From positions 9,625,501 through 9,689,500 of the forward strand of contig NC_071340.1 of the NCBI RefSeq assembly GCF_027744825.2: DNA of 64,000 nucleotides, written 5' to 3'. Both the position numbers and the translations under genes were made by a program. This DNA comes from Synchiropus splendidus (lineage: Eukaryota > Chordata > Actinopteri > Syngnathiformes > Callionymidae). Below, in pieces: positions 31,577-45,945 of the stretch; the first letter of the stretch is position 1; the number at the start of each line of letters is the position of its first letter. The notes under the pieces were generated by a model, which saw only the letters and a program-made list of their open reading frames with translations, was not told where the DNA came from and did no database searches.

Positions 31577-33999
31577 ACCAGATTAGCCGTCCAAATGAGC
31601 CCCACAAGAGAGTGCAGGGTCAGGTGCGGGATTGGAGAACCAAGTGAGGGGAGAGGAAAATAAGAGGGTAAAATGCTTTCACTGGTGAATGAGGAAGTCA
31701 TGGCTACAATTTGCTAGCATTCCACCAGCTACTCTCATACTGCCTTTGATAGGGGTGGTTTTAGTTTCGTCCTATTGGAATCGATCTATTTAGTCACCTG
31801 TTCACTGGTTGAAGTTAATCCAGTTGGCACTGTGGTTGGACAGACCACCAATCCAAGATCGCTCAAGGTAACCCAGCTGTTCAGTTGAGGGTGGATATGT
31901 AGCGGTTTCGTTACGGAGGAATCTCGCGAAACCTGTCAGTCTCTTATAACCCAAGAATCCGGACTGTAAAGCCATCTTGTTACAAGGTCTGTTAAGGTGG
32001 ATGCAGCACCATCACCAGCTAAGCCTAGGGACAGCAGCTGCTTGAGTTATCACTGCAGACAACATCACCAAATCACTGGTGATATCTTTCGCTAGTCGTC
32101 CAAATTGTTCCGCCGATTGCGAGCCAAACATATTGTCACATTTCTGTCTTGGTCCTTTGTCTGGTTGGCTCCAACATCATGGAGTATTTACTGTGCCGAG
32201 GCTTTGCCAGATAGCTTTAGAGCCAACGACGGATCATGATTCCAGGTAATGTGACATTTAATAGCGTGCCCATGTGCAATGAGGCAGCGCTGCAGAGAAA
32301 AACAGAACCTTCATCAAGCCAAGCGCGCGTCACAGGAAGAAATGTCTTTAACATTCCTTCGCCGGCTGATTAAAAGCCTAAATGAGTAACAGCATGATGT
32401 CCCCCACTCACTCCCTCACTCTGTCATTTTTTTTTTTTTTTTTGTTCCTTTCCGGCAGCAGCAGTCACTGTGCGTCCGGCGTTCTGGAACAAAGAAAGGC
32501 GAAGAGAGACGGAGAGAAAGAGGGATGGAGCGACAGGAAGAGCAGAGAATGAGAGCATATATCAAGGCCGCTCTCAGTGACATTTGTGCTCTCGGTGTGG
32601 AGAGCCACGATGAATATCAATATGAACCCATGGAGAGGAAACCTTGTCTTGTTCCCCTCCTCTCCCTCGCTCCGGCTCTCATTGGGCTATTCATGCACAC
32701 AAGAAATCTATTCAAGTCAATGTAATGGCCAATCTCCGAGCCTGCTCACGGCTCTGTGAACACTGCTGCCTGGCTCTGCATCTTCCCTCTCTCATGAGTG
32801 CGGCTCCACTTGTATATTAGTGAAAAACACTTTACGTCAAGTGCAACTGTGGCCGACACAAGAGTATGTAAATCAAGCGCTCGCAAGAGTTGATATCCAC
32901 TGGCACCCACCAGCAACAGTTTCCCTACCATCGTTTTGGGGTGTTTTCACGCTGCTCTTCCTCTGGTGCTGGGAGATATGGAGTCAAAGGGATGCAAATC
33001 TGCCCACTTCCTTCCTCCCTTCCCCCCGTCTGCAAACACTGATAGCCTCGGGCCAGTCCCATGCCTTTCTATATGCAGAACCAGTGACAGGAGTTATGCG
33101 CCATTCTCCGCTGTAACAAACGGTTCCCTCCCTAACAAGCGGCCGGCCTCCGTCTCTCTGGGCGTCCGAGGGCGTGTGATTGGTTTGGTGCCAACAATAC
33201 AGCTAGACGCCTCCTCCCAGCTCAGATTTTCACCCCTTCTTTTGCTATTTTCATGTGTGTGTGTGTGTAACCAGCTGCTGATATGTGGGTAGCCTCACAT
33301 GCAGCCTCATTATTTTCTATATATCTCAAGTTCATTTTTATGGTCGACCTTCAAACTATGATTTTAATATTTTACATTCTCTATTTCCCCTCACTTTATT
33401 TGTTTCAGCTTTTAAAATGATTTTAAAACTTTGCTTAACCTTTTGAAGTGCCTTTTTTTAAAAACTTTTTCCCATTTAAGTTGTTTATAGCAATTGCATT
33501 TTATTTGTTTAGTTTGGGTTTGGTGATGTGCCAAAATTTCCTCTACCAAAAGATATATTTTTTATTACTACTATTTACTTACTATCCTGAGGAAATTGGA
33601 CTACCAACCCTTAGTTCAATGTCTTGACAGCTTTTAACAGTCAACTGTCAAAGTTATCACACACTTGTCTGCGCTGTTTGCATGATCATGTTGACCCATT
33701 TGAGTAAAACAATGTCTGTCCATCTCAGTAAGCCAGGGTCATCTGTGGTCATCCAAGGCCTAAAACCAGTGGCCTCTCAGACACTTCTGCCGGTATCTTT
33801 ACATGGTAATTGAGCTGGGCCAACTTTTTTTTTGTGAGAACAACCAAGTAAAAATGCACAAATTCAAACCATTTCAAAGTCAAACTCCTGATGTGAAATT
33901 ACTTCCGTTCGTCTTCGCAATGTCTCAATGATGTAGTGTTTGTCTCAATCCAAACTTTTGGTTGTGTGTCAGACAAATAATGGTCTTGGGACTAGGGTT

Positions 34000-34690
34000 C
34001 CAGTACTCAAGATCAGCCTCGGTCTCGAATGCTTTTTTACTGAGCTGACTCAGGATTTCTGTCGTGGCGGGATGGAAGCGTTCATGCCAGTGTCACTCAC
34101 TCGGGGTGACCATGCTGACTCCTCACGGCGGGAGATTATTAACACCTTGCTGAAGCAATGTTGTGTTTGCATCTGTGTCAAAGCATAATTGGCAAAAGAA
34201 GGAGTCAGAGTTTTTGTTCAGTTTTCTTGTGGTTTTCCTTTGATATTTATGATGGGTCTCAGACTCATCCACAAAAGGGTCACAATGGCTGCAGGTTTTT
34301 GCGCCAACTCATCAGGAGGAGGATAGCCAAACACCAATAAGTTATCTGAAGACTGGTCCTTGTTTCAACTGACACCTGATTGGTTAACCAATGTGTGTTT
34401 GTTCCACTGAAACAAAAACTTGCACCCACTTAGTTTGAGCCTCCTCACATATACTGTCTTGGTCTTGTCTCGGCCTCAGTCTCCCAATATCTTGGTCTCA
34501 TCTTGGTCCTGAAACTCTCCAGTCTTGATGTCTTTGTCTCAACTGATGTTGACTACTACACTACATGGATGTAAAAATCTTGACACTATTTCATGAGACC
34601 TACAAGCTTGGTCCTGTGCTGGGCTTGACCACTAACCGTCGAGGTATTGGTCTCAATCTTCTAAGTCTGAGTCTTGACTTTGGTTGAACA
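34000..34690. repeat. degenerate CTTGGTCT/GTCTCGG-rich repeat block
   Basis: Words such as CTCGGTCTCGA, CTTGGTCTTGTCTCGG, TCTTGGTCTCA and TTGGTCTCAATC recur at both ends, separated by unrelated sequence, with TTGACTACTACACTAC between. This resembles a common fish interspersed repeat, but I cannot name the family. Confidence 0.55.
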
Positions 34691-37652
34691 CCTTAGATGT
34701 TTAGATGCACCTAACCCTAACCATAACCCCTTGACCCTCGCCCTTCCTTGCCTTACCCTGGTCACCCCCTGCAACGGTCTTGGTTCTCTCTGACAGTGAC
34801 TAAACTCACCTTCAGGTACTCCACTGAAGCCACAGTGTTGTCTCCGCTGTGGCCACATCGTCATTGACAACTTCTTCTTCTTCTTCTCTAATGTTGTTGA
34901 CCTTCCTGTGTAGCTTTTCTCACTTGTGTGTTCTCAAATAGGAAGTGCTGGGTTATCTCTTTGTGAGATGTGACACAGAATCCGATCTTGCTGATGTGTT
35001 GCACATGTGATGCCTAATGTGGACCTCTGCTTCTCTGACCTTTATCATCCTCCAGATCTGATCTAATTTCCACAGTTATCTTCCTGCTCACCTTTGTCAG
35101 TGTGTGTTGGCTGTTTCAGCGCGGTTGTGGATCGCAGGCCCGGAGCTTATTACTTTAAGTTGTCTCCAGTTCTGGCACTAATCCCTGTCTTCTTCGGGGA
35201 GGGATAACAATAATACAGCGCGATCCAGAGGTACTAATGAAATCCTATCTTCTCTCCCTGAGTCTGAATGTCAGGGTGAGAGAGGGAGGTGCAGCCAGCG
35301 TATGTGCTATTGATTGAATAGACAGCAAAGTAGAAAGGAAGTGCGGAGGAAGTGAGGAAAGTAAGGAAGGGCAGTGGTGGAAAAAAAAGTTACTGAAAAG
35401 GAACAAAAGTGAGGAGAGATAATCAGAAGAGAGGAGGCGCTGGCAGCGGAGAGCGGAGAGGACTTGTCAAAAGAGGAGATTAGAAGTGGATGGGAAAGTT
35501 GGGAACCAGCGCGGTCGGAATGTTTTCTCCTCGCTGACTGAACATGCGGAGGCTAAAACACATCAGCTCTGACTGGAATGGTTTTCACATCCAGACCAAT
35601 TCTCCCTCGGCGGCTCCACCAGACCCACCGTGCGCCTCTGGGATTAAATTAGGGCCTGCCCTATTATACAGTTACCATGGGGACCATGACACCTCACTGA
35701 CAAAGTGAGATCCACGCAAGGCTGCTGAAGTGTGTGTGGATTTTATCTTTTTCACCACGACCTCTCGACCATTTTCAGGAACCTTAAACATGTTGAGTTG
35801 TATGTGGAGGGAGAAAAGCATCTGGTTGCTGGTCGCTCCTCTTTCGTTCTGGCGATTTTTGCAACCACTTCTATTAACACATGACTCTACGACGATGAGT
35901 GACACCGACCACTCAAGAATGAGAAGTCACTCAGACAGCACTTGCTTTTCAGGCTCGTATTCCCAGTTCAGTGTTCCAGTAGAACATGCATATTAATATA
36001 AAATGAATGTTGTTCAGTCTGCAACTAAAGGGGTGACACACATAGGGACTTTTGTATGTGAGAGACCTCACACATGAAGATAAATAGTCTGGCATTGTTC
36101 ATCATGTCTGTGGCATGTGCCCCCGAGTCCCATCGCACTTTGCGTCACAGCTACCAAGAAGTCCTCCAAACCAGAAATCATGATCCTGCCTGATAAAACA
36201 AAGAGGAGTTGTCACAACAAGATGAAAGCACAACTCACAACATGAAAGATGATGGTGGCTTTTGTGTCGTTTATGACAAAAGAATCCTGAAAGAAACATC
36301 ACAGTAACCAAATGACAGGAGCACGTCTGTTGCTTTGCTGCCCGGACATCTGACGGAATGGACCGTGGTAGAATGGCAGCAGCTTGGAGTGAGATGAACT
36401 TCCAGGGATTAAAAACTAGAGCTTCTATCGGCATCAAGTCAATAACTGTCAAAACTGCCCCCTTTGCATCTTCGTTTCTCAGTCAGATCGCTTCACACCA
36501 ATGTTGAAGTCGGGATCGATCAGCTCTCTCCACACATGTTATTACTGAATATGTTTAGCATTTTCAGATCCAATTGTCTGGTCAAGTTCACGCTGAGCAC
36601 ACCCCAGGATTCTCTTGTAGGATAAGCAAATTTAAGATAAAAAAATCGGTCAAGAACCAGCAAAACTGGGACAAAAACAGCCCAAATACCATTATACCTG
36701 TAGCCAATTTAGGTCAGATTTATAGAAGTTGAGATGATGAAAACATTCTTGTAAAAAGGAAGAAAAGAGTTTTCTCTTATATTTGTCTCTCTCTTATATA
36801 GTCACATCATTTTAGTGTTTTTTTTTTCTTCTCATTTTTAATTTGCTCAGTTCCGTCCCATACTTGGACTAAAACAAACTTACTGCACATTACAGCAACC
36901 AAAACAATATTCATTCAAAATATAATTATTAATTCCACAAAGACAGTAAAATAATATATTCACTCTTAACATTTGAATTTGTAGCCACAAACCATTTTAG
37001 GAATCTAATTATATACTTTTACTCTCGTTTCTTTTGTCAACTCACCATTAAAATGGTTTATTTTATTATTTTCATACACTATTTTAGCATATAAAGTACT
37101 TTCTCTGACTGTATTATCTTCTTTGCATTATTAATATTTAGGCTAGATGGGCCTGTAGACCAGACCTAGTTTCTCTTGCCACCCCTTAGGGAAATAAACT
37201 GCCCTCCTCGGCTCTGCAGTGTCAGTACAGGGTCTGTTTGCTCATTACACTTTACATGAATAGTTACATGAATTAAGAATTTAATTTTTTGTAACTGCAG
37301 AGCAAAACCATTTTAACATGTGAAATGAAACTGTCTAAGCATGTAACAGTAGATTCGAAGAATTGGTATTAGCTATACGGTCTAAACATATTCTAACTGT
37401 TAGCAACCCCTGAATCATCACAAAACAAGCTGCTTATGGACGTTAGTAATGTCATTTCAATGTTACTTCCGCTTCTATTTCTACGCTCATAAACTATTTA
37501 TAGGCTTTTGTGGTCAAAGTGGATCAGTGCATTTGTAAATTCGATAGGAACCGCCATGTATATTTCTTTATTTACTCGCTTATCAGTTTTACTTGTGACC
37601 CCTGGGAAACGCAGCACTACAGAGATCATTTAACCACTTACTAACATCTTCA

Positions 37653-37653
<1 letters not shown>

Positions 37654-37692
<39 letters not shown>

Positions 37693-37702
37693 ACACACAC
37701 AC
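37654..37702. repeat. (CA)n microsatellite with one interruption
   Basis: A CA tract of 34 bases, one G interruption, then 14 further bases of AC. Confidence 0.97.
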
Positions 37703-40700
37703 TCAGCAGAGGATACCTTGTCTGTCTCCCCACATTGGGAGTTTGTCACCAGTGCAGATCTAATGGATGGCCAGAGAAAAGGATGCCACCCACAGCACCA
37801 TCTGGCTAATGCCCCGTGCTCCGCTTATGAATTACGCTAAATTGTGCCCAAGAGAGAAAAGCCACATGTTCATTATGAAAGCTGCAGGGGTATTAGAGAT
37901 CCCCCGAGTCGCACCAAACGAGCTGCATGTCACAGGACGGCGTGACACACAACGCGGTGCCATGACGAGAATTGAAAAAAACAGCCCAAGCGTCTCCACT
38001 TTTAATAGGATGAATTCATTATCTAACCTTGAGTGAGGCTGGAGATTTGTCTGCGATCGTCTCACACATTATCAGACCTTCAATAGATTGTTTGTGAGGA
38101 TGCTGATGCTTCCCAGCCATTGTCCGACATCCTTGGAGTCACTTTTCATGTATATAATTGGATTTTCTCGGCCGTACTTTCGAGGTCTCAGCCAGCGACT
38201 TCCTCAAACATTGTGTGCTACAGTACATCTGTCACCACTCTGAACACAAAGAACAACAACAGAATTTAAATATTAATGAAGTTTGTGTGTTGCTACATGG
38301 ATAAGCTATTTACGGCCACTTCAAAAGTGAAAAATGTCTTTCATTGAAAGAGCCATAGGACAATGAACTGTCTGCAGCAAAAGAGTTATGAACTGGTTTT
38401 CTGTATGAAAACCCAGAGGAAACGGCAGGGAAGTAACGTTGAGAGTGAGCGCTACTTCCGCAGAATCCCCCCTCTTTTTACTGCAAAACCACAGCCGCAG
38501 CTTGATGCTCCACAGATGACAAAGGAAGAGAAGTGTTGAGATAAACATCAGTGTCAAAGAGGCAAATTTGGGCACAACCAAACAAGCTCTTCCTTCACCA
38601 TTCCACTAAGAATAGTAGGGCACAAGGCCTCGCCAGGATTTCCACCTCTCACACTCAGTTGGTGTCCTGCTGGGACTTTTAGTTTGTTGCCAGATTGTTT
38701 GAGTGGACTCTTGCTCCTGACTCTCAACCATCCATCTGACCCTGCTAACCTCATCGACCCCGGATTGCCAACCCAAACTTTGTCCTCGCCTCTTTCACTT
38801 GGGCCGTCCAGCTGCTCCCCACCTCCTCCGAAAGGATGCAGGACTCCCCGTCTTCTCCGACCCAGGATTGCCCCTGAACTGCCTGATGCTAAAGGCCCAT
38901 TTGTGCTCCCTTTATCTATAAAATAGTACCCATCCATTTCAAATGATGTTACCATCAGTGATCACATGCTTCCGTGTCTTCTTTAAGTTGCTGCTCACCA
39001 ATATATCCACAGGGGATAGTTTATGACGACGACAAACTCCAAAACAAACATGGCAACTGTGGAAGAAGCATTGAGAATGTACCTCTTGCTCAAGAGAGGA
39101 AAGAGAGGCAGCGTTGTAGAAGACGATGATTGGTGAGGCTGTTGAATATATGGCGACTGGGGGACTGAGAATTTCTGCCATTGTCATGCCTTCTTTGTGT
39201 CTCTTTAGAGCTATGTATCGGACAGTAACAGCAACACTGCCCCCATGGTTTCTGGTGGAACTGCTTCGTTTGGTCTGTATCCGTAAGCTTTGTGGATACA
39301 AAGTAATTTTCCCTTTTCCACAATTGTTGCCATTTGAAGGGGTTAATAGATGATTTATCCAATCCATTGAGTCAAACAAAGCTAAGCTATGAATTGACGA
39401 CTGCCAAAACAGCAATGTTTTCAATGTAACCTGCATTTACTTGGTTCAGTTCTGCCAAAAAGTACGCACTTTGGCCCCTGACAGGCTTCCACCTCTGACA
39501 CCCCTGGCCTTAATAGTGTCATTCCCTGATGTGCATTGTTGTACCATGTTCACCTGCTGTGTCAAGACATTCCTCTCAACCCTCATTTGGCTGGCTGTAT
39601 GCTTACCTACAAAGGACGTGATGCAGTAACAATAAACACCGTGTCTCTATTTCCTTTCTTGCACGAGGCCTGAGATGAAACATGAAGCCATTTTGAGGCA
39701 GAAATGTTCCCAACATCAGGCCAAACTACCACTGGGTGCCTTTATCTTTGTCTAGACCATCATGAGAGCAGCCTAACAGCATCTGTCAGTCCCAGTCAAA
39801 CCCCCCCGGTACCATAAAAACCGGGCCCCTTCGCTAAAGGAACCGAGGCTGCGGAACCCAGTGGGGACTCGTATGAATCTATACCGCGAGAAATAAACTG
39901 CTGTTTTTCTCCATCTTCACCAGCGTGTGCCCCATGCATCGCCATGCGGGCAGATGGGGGAGGTGGGGATGGAAATAAAACATGCATGAGTCGCCTGCAG
40001 CCCCGGAAAATAATTACTGCCATTTAACAGACATGTAGAGGAGAGCGGCGAAGCCTGGTCTGCCCACAGTACACCGCCACGCCACCTGCATACCGATGAA
40101 CTGGAGGGATCACGGCCATGTGGAGACTCCGGAACAGTAACAAAGACTGTACCTCAACTCTCTCAGGACCGTCACCGTGGATTGTGTATTTTTCAGGACA
40201 AAATCCCCAATGTATTGGTATAGTCGACTGGCTGATGACCTCTTCATTTAGAAGACACTACCTTCCTCAACCTCCACAACCTTTATACTGTGGTTCATAG
40301 TGCCCCTTTGTTTCACCAGCCTTGCTTGTGTTCAGTCTCCTTTCCTTTGCCTTTCCTCTCCATGTAAGACAGTGGAGGATCTGCTGAACTTACCAGTGTG
40401 AGTGAGTGGTTTTCTGTCTCGACTTGTCCTGTGACGGACCGGAGAGCTGTCCAGGGTGTCCAGTTGGCTGGAATAGGTTCAGAGTAAAACTAGTCAGTCA
40501 GTATACTAGTCAGTCAAACGTTTGTGGCATTTTAAGATGAGTTGCAGCTCCACATGAGCCTCACAATCAGAGAGCAAACTTTTCATCCACTCAATTAGTC
40601 GCCTTTCATTTTGAACTCAACCATAATAACCATATTTTTTAGAACACAATGTCTTCAAATTAGAATTTCATTAACCTGATAATAGTTTCCAAGGTCCTCC

Positions 40701-42398
40701 CAACCTTTCATTCACAACTCTCATTCTTCTTTTTGACATTTTTCTTATAATATCAACTTGAATTGTATCACATATTGTAATTTTATCTAATATAATTCAT
40801 CACAATACACTTATACAGAAAAATACTTATAAGATATTGAATATAAAGTGGGCTGCTATTTTAGTCCCCTAACAGTCTATGCATAGGCATAGGACTTGAG
40901 TTTGTTGCTAAGATATGGTAATCAATTCAGCATGTGATCTGTCACCACAGGACAATAAAATGCATCCATTAGATATTTAGATATAGAACCGAATCAAGAG
41001 GAAATTGGGGTCAAAACAGTTTTAACTTCTGAGGGGAAGCCTGCATGTGACACGCCATGAAAGTCATGTGGAGTAGGGTCGACATAATTCACAAGTTTGG
41101 AGATCCTTCCTTTTCTTTCAGCTGCCTTGAGTCTGAGCGTGGGACAAATTTATGGTGGGTGGAGGGATGCCAGTGGAGGTCAAACGCGTGAGCGGCTCCC
41201 CATCTCCCCGGCTATCATTCTTTACGGCCGATCCAGTGGCGAAGCCTTCATTACCCTGAATTACACGTGGCGATTATTACCTCTCCCCCAGGCCCCAACA
41301 GGACGGCCCTGGCCTTATCGTCTTATCATCCCGCCCTAGAGGAACATAAGGCAGGATCTCTTCATATACATGCAACATCTGCCTGCAGCGTGAGACCACT
41401 GCGGATCTTGGAGCACCACATCTAGAGCATGCGATGTTTCACGGAGGACGGCTGAAATCAGCGGCTTGTTTGTGGACGTGCCGCAGAGGAGCCCTGGCGG
41501 AGGGGGTGTGGTAATTCCGCGCGGATTCCCTTCATGTGTGTAATGAAGGTCTAATTAGACGTACTGATCCACACATAATGGAAACTGATAGGTTTTTCTT
41601 GCTGCTGAAAAGATCCTGAATGTTGTTCCAGGCGCTGGAGCCGTTTCTTTCACAGCGAGGAGCCTCTCTGCCGACGGTGAGCCGCGCAAGACGACTTCGC
41701 CGACAATGTCTGGGATTAGATAACAGAATCGGAGATGGGGCACCAAATCAGTGGCCTCTTACCAACGTTCTGTCACCAACTCTGCTGCCATGACAACTCA
41801 AAAAAAAGGACCTCTGCAGTAGCGTCAGGTTTATTTCAAGGTGGGCGCTGAGGGGCAGAGCGACCTCAGATTCTCTTGTCAGTCATTAGTGAACTTCAAA
41901 CTGATGCCATCTTTGTATTCTGAGTACGGAGCGTTCATTCTTTCAGATGAGGAGGGTGGAGGTCCTTAGAAGAATGTCACTGTGGCCTTAAAAGGTGGAC
42001 GACAGCGGAGTGGACGAATAAAATGGATGATGGAATGACATCATCATGAGATTTCTGACTGATCTCTGTGTGTTAGTCAGAGCTGACTCTGGGGTGGAGG
42101 GTTTGGTCTCTTATGGTAAAGCCAGATAACCGTCTGCTCCTCTCTCTTGGACTATAGCTTCTCACAAAAATAGTTTACTTGTAACCAAAAATGAGAAAAA
42201 CACTTAACCTGTGGCACCACTGTATTTCAACTTGATATAAAAAAACTATTTTTGAGGTCTTTCCTTTTAAGTTATTTTGGATCAAAAGTGCGAATTTAAC
42301 AGATTTGAAATTACATTTCTCTTTTAAAATGTGCTTGAAGACATGCAGTTTTTGAACTTAACAGAAAAAAAGAAATATTTAAATCCAGACCATCCATC

Positions 42399-42434
42399 AC
42401 ACACACACACGCACACACACACACACACACGCAC
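42399..42434. repeat. (AC)n microsatellite with G interruptions
   Basis: AC dinucleotides interrupted by GC at 42,411 and near 42,431. Confidence 0.95.
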
Positions 42435-45400
42435 AGTCATACATGTTTATAACCACAACTGAGGTGCCAGTGTGAAGCCTGATAATCTGGGAAAGCAGCA
42501 GGGGGCTTGGATAGTTGCAAGCTTCGCCAATCTTGATATATCATACTTTTTTCACAACTCATCTTGTCGAGTGCTCGCTGTGAGAGGCCGCGCTGTATTG
42601 TTGTGGAGGAAATATCAATGCTGGCTCAGAGGGGGGTGGCAGGCGCGGACGGCATGTCACAAACACCGCTGAAGGCTTCATCATATCAGACACCAGGCAG
42701 AAACAGAATGATTCTCTAGACTTTCCATTTGTTTCAGGAATTTCACTTAAAAAATGTAAAACTTAAAAGTATTGCAGAGACAAATGTGACCAATAATAAA
42801 TATAAAAAATGTAGTTTACAATCACGTGGGGAGAAATATCAGATATCAACATGAAATATCACAATATTATACATGTATCTTAATGCCGTTCCTTCATGAA
42901 TGACATCACAATAATAAGTGAAGAGGCAATGGCACAGCATACTCCTCATTGTCATCCAATCTATGATTTTGATATAATTTCCTGACATGTATTTTATCCA
43001 TATAATTCATGTTAAATACATTCCGAGTGCAATTTGCTCATCCGGTCTGCAGGTGGCAGCAGCAATGGATGAACGAGATTGTACATCCACATTTTGCCAC
43101 AATGGACACACACAGTGTGATTTCCTTCAGTGATTCATTGGTATATAGTCTTTTATAAACTCAGGAGTTCCATGGCTTTTCCAACCCGAGACAGTCACAT
43201 GACTGGAAGTGAGAAAAAAATTTTATTTTTCAAGTGAATATATTTTATGAATCAGAAATGCAAGTCAGTGCATCTTCAGTTGAAGATGTGCTTTCACATT
43301 CTGAAATGAATGGCAACAGATGTGGTCACATGGCAGCCATTACGGAACAGGAAGTCATAGGTTTCAAATCCAGTGAGGTCACCAGTGTGGGCAATAGTGT
43401 GTTCCAATGAATGTCCATCTTGAAAACGTGACCTGTGATGCCACAATGAATTCACCCCTCAGTGTGTGCCAATAGAGCAGATCCAGTTAAGTCAGCGCGA
43501 GCGTGGAGTCAGACAAGCGACGACTAGTCATGGTGATACGCGTCAAATTGTCGTAACACTGTTACCGCTGATGACTGGCTCTCATGTGACTCTGTAGATG
43601 CTCAGCCCGTATGGAAGGATCGTATAGCACATCTCAGCCAACTACTTCATCAAGCTGCACGCTTGTTGTACTGTATCATGACCTGCGTGTAAGTACAGAC
43701 TCAGCAGGGGCTTGTAGACAGGATTTGGATGACACACACACATTCGGGCCGACGCACACACAGCGCCCTCCCTCAAGCGCGCTGTTGTATCAGGCAGCCA
43801 GGCAAGGAGTCAGGGAGCAGTAACAGGGCTATTAGGACTCCCAGGGACCCTATCGATCTCCTCATTGATCCCCTCCTGCCTCGGCTCGTCCAGACAAGTG
43901 TGAGGGTTTATACGAGTGCTTCTGGAAGGAGCAGAGCGATACTGCACACAAGTAGAGCAGCAGAGTGAGGCCCTGGAAGAGAGGGCGCCTCAACTTCAAG
44001 TGTGTGTCATTTCTTTTAGACTGAATCCTTAATGAGACAGACTGCTGCACATAGATATTCTCAGACAGAAACACCATTCAGACTTGGTGGTGTTTGGCTC
44101 CTTGGGGTCGCTGGGGTCACATAGTCTGAGGTTATTACGGCCCCTCAGGCCAAAGCAGAGTCCGGTTCTCTGGAGGTTTCTGCTGCTGTTTTTCTTTCCC
44201 ACAGAACTGAACTATTGCTCTCTCATGGACAGGACTACTGCAGCACAATTACAATAAAGAACTGTGCCAAAAAACAATTATAAACATTAGTTATGAGTGA
44301 ATTATTTATTGTCTCATCATTGCTTTTATCTTGTTGTTGTCCCTGTTGGCATTCACTTCACTTGACTGTAGAGGGAGCAAGTGAATGACTTTGCTTAGGC
44401 ACAGGATTTGTATTCAAGTATAGGGGCCCAAGGACGGATCCCTGCTGCACCTGAGTATATACATTGAAATCACAATACTGAATACATGATGATTTTTACT
44501 CCATTGGACGCCTTAACAACGCTGCACTGACATTCCACAGAACTCAAACTGCTCCCTGCTTGAACCCTTCCAAAAATGACATGACTAATGGACTTGAAAA
44601 ATAAAGATAGACCGTGCACATACAGATGTCTGACAAAACAAAGAGAAACCACAACACAAAGACTTATCAAAACCAGAGAGACACTCCGAATGGAACACAT
44701 TAAAAACCACTGAAGTTGACGGTTGTACTCCATATGTAGAGCCAACTGGGGTTTCTTTGGGGATCGGTTTCACAGACATATTCTATGGATCTATGTGATT
44801 TATCATTTGAACAAAAAAAAACTTTGAACGTGCTGCTGTAAGTAAATCCGGTGCAATGTCGTCCCCTCTGGAGCAATATTGGTACTGCAGCCGCTGTTCA
44901 CGTCAGCCAACTCATCCACCACACAGCGTGCGTCTCTTGTGGAGGGAGCTGTGCGCTGCTGAATGTGCAGTCTGACCTGATGTGTATTAATGACAGAGGA
45001 GGTGACGGGTCCTCATCAGAGTCCAGCTGATTAATAACCGGCCCCTTCACACCTTCACTCACAATTAATGGCTTTCTGTCGCGCTCTGTCTATTATTATC
45101 ACTCAATAATGAGCTCTCAAAGAAGCCATGGTGAGAGTCCGAGAGAGACGCACGATCTGTACACGATGGTCGTGACTACCCCCCCAAAAAAGAATGTCAT
45201 GTATATAAATACAGTATGTAACATTGTCACAAGTTGGTGTAGTGTTATAGCCGTGATCGTTTCAGATTTTCAAAGTTATCGTGGTCGTACTTTTATTTTG
45301 AAGAACCAAATACATTTCCGGTGCAATGTCCGCGTTTCTACACGCAGAAAACAAAAACTACAAATATGAGAAGAATTGTCGGTTATAACGCATTTTTTCC

Positions 45401-45857
45401 GCCCAACCGACGGTAAAAAAATATAATTGCATACTTGTATAAGAAATGTAATTCTGCCATGCGTATATATTGTCTTTGTAAAGGTTAGTTAAAGCTTAAC
45501 CACGTTTTTGCTTTGTTTATCAATAATGTTGAGCTGTTAGGGGCTTGTTGTACGATAACAATAATTCAAAGACAATTTTAAAAAGAAACACGTAATGAAT
45601 AATAATTAAGTTTCGTATTTGGATGACCTTTTTTTCTGAATAGTTGTTAGCACTCAAGCTAGCTCTGGAATATTGCTTATAATACATGTAATTTTGAGTT
45701 ATTTTGAGTTTTGCTGTAGTTTTGGTTTGTCATGTCTATCCCATTTATTCAGCAAAAACCTCGTTTTTCTTCAATTAGTAGCATTCAAATAGGAAATAAA
45801 ATGAAATTGAAATGCTGTGGAAACCTGTTTTCTCTCACCCACTTGTTTATCTTTCAG

Positions 45858-45945
45858 AATTCTTTGGAAACACGAGGGACGAAGGACCCTTCAGTTGGAC
45901 ATGAACCAAAAGTTAACTATCTATGCAGAAAGCTGAACACCGAGG
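45858..45945 (+). other. orphan exon-like segment, 88 bp
   Basis: The segment is preceded by a long pyrimidine tract and TTTATCTTTCAG and followed by a consensus GTAAGT donor. It lies 3.1 kb upstream of tmem252 on the same strand. Its open reading has no homology I recognise. It could be a 5' UTR exon of tmem252 (an acceptor-like TTTTCAATCCAG precedes 49,048), a lncRNA exon, or chance. Confidence 0.35.

Larger units (their letters stand above)
31577..45857. other. intergenic, central part
   Basis: No protein or RNA gene recognised. It contains the CTTGGTCT-rich block at 34,000-34,690 and (CA)n tracts at 37,654 and 42,399. AT-rich unique sequence alternates with GC-balanced segments (about 32,440-32,960, 37,740-38,060, 41,150-41,540 and 44,890-45,120). 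The longest open frames here (up to 165 codons, minus strand, 38,939-39,436) have no recognisable domain or splice context. Confidence 0.65.

Noticed and set aside
34709..34730. CTAACCCTAACC-like interstitial telomere sequence
   Set aside because: Only about two units; too short to call a telomeric relic.
38939..39436. A 165-codon minus-strand open frame in the intergenic region
   Set aside because: No recognisable domain, no splice signals and no Kozak context. A plus-strand MATVEEALRMYLLLKR reading at 39,050 hints at a decayed Harbinger-type element, but too weakly to call.
43360..43385. GGTTTCAAATCC as a tRNA B-box of a SINE or tRNA gene
   Set aside because: No A-box at the right spacing and no cloverleaf could be drawn.
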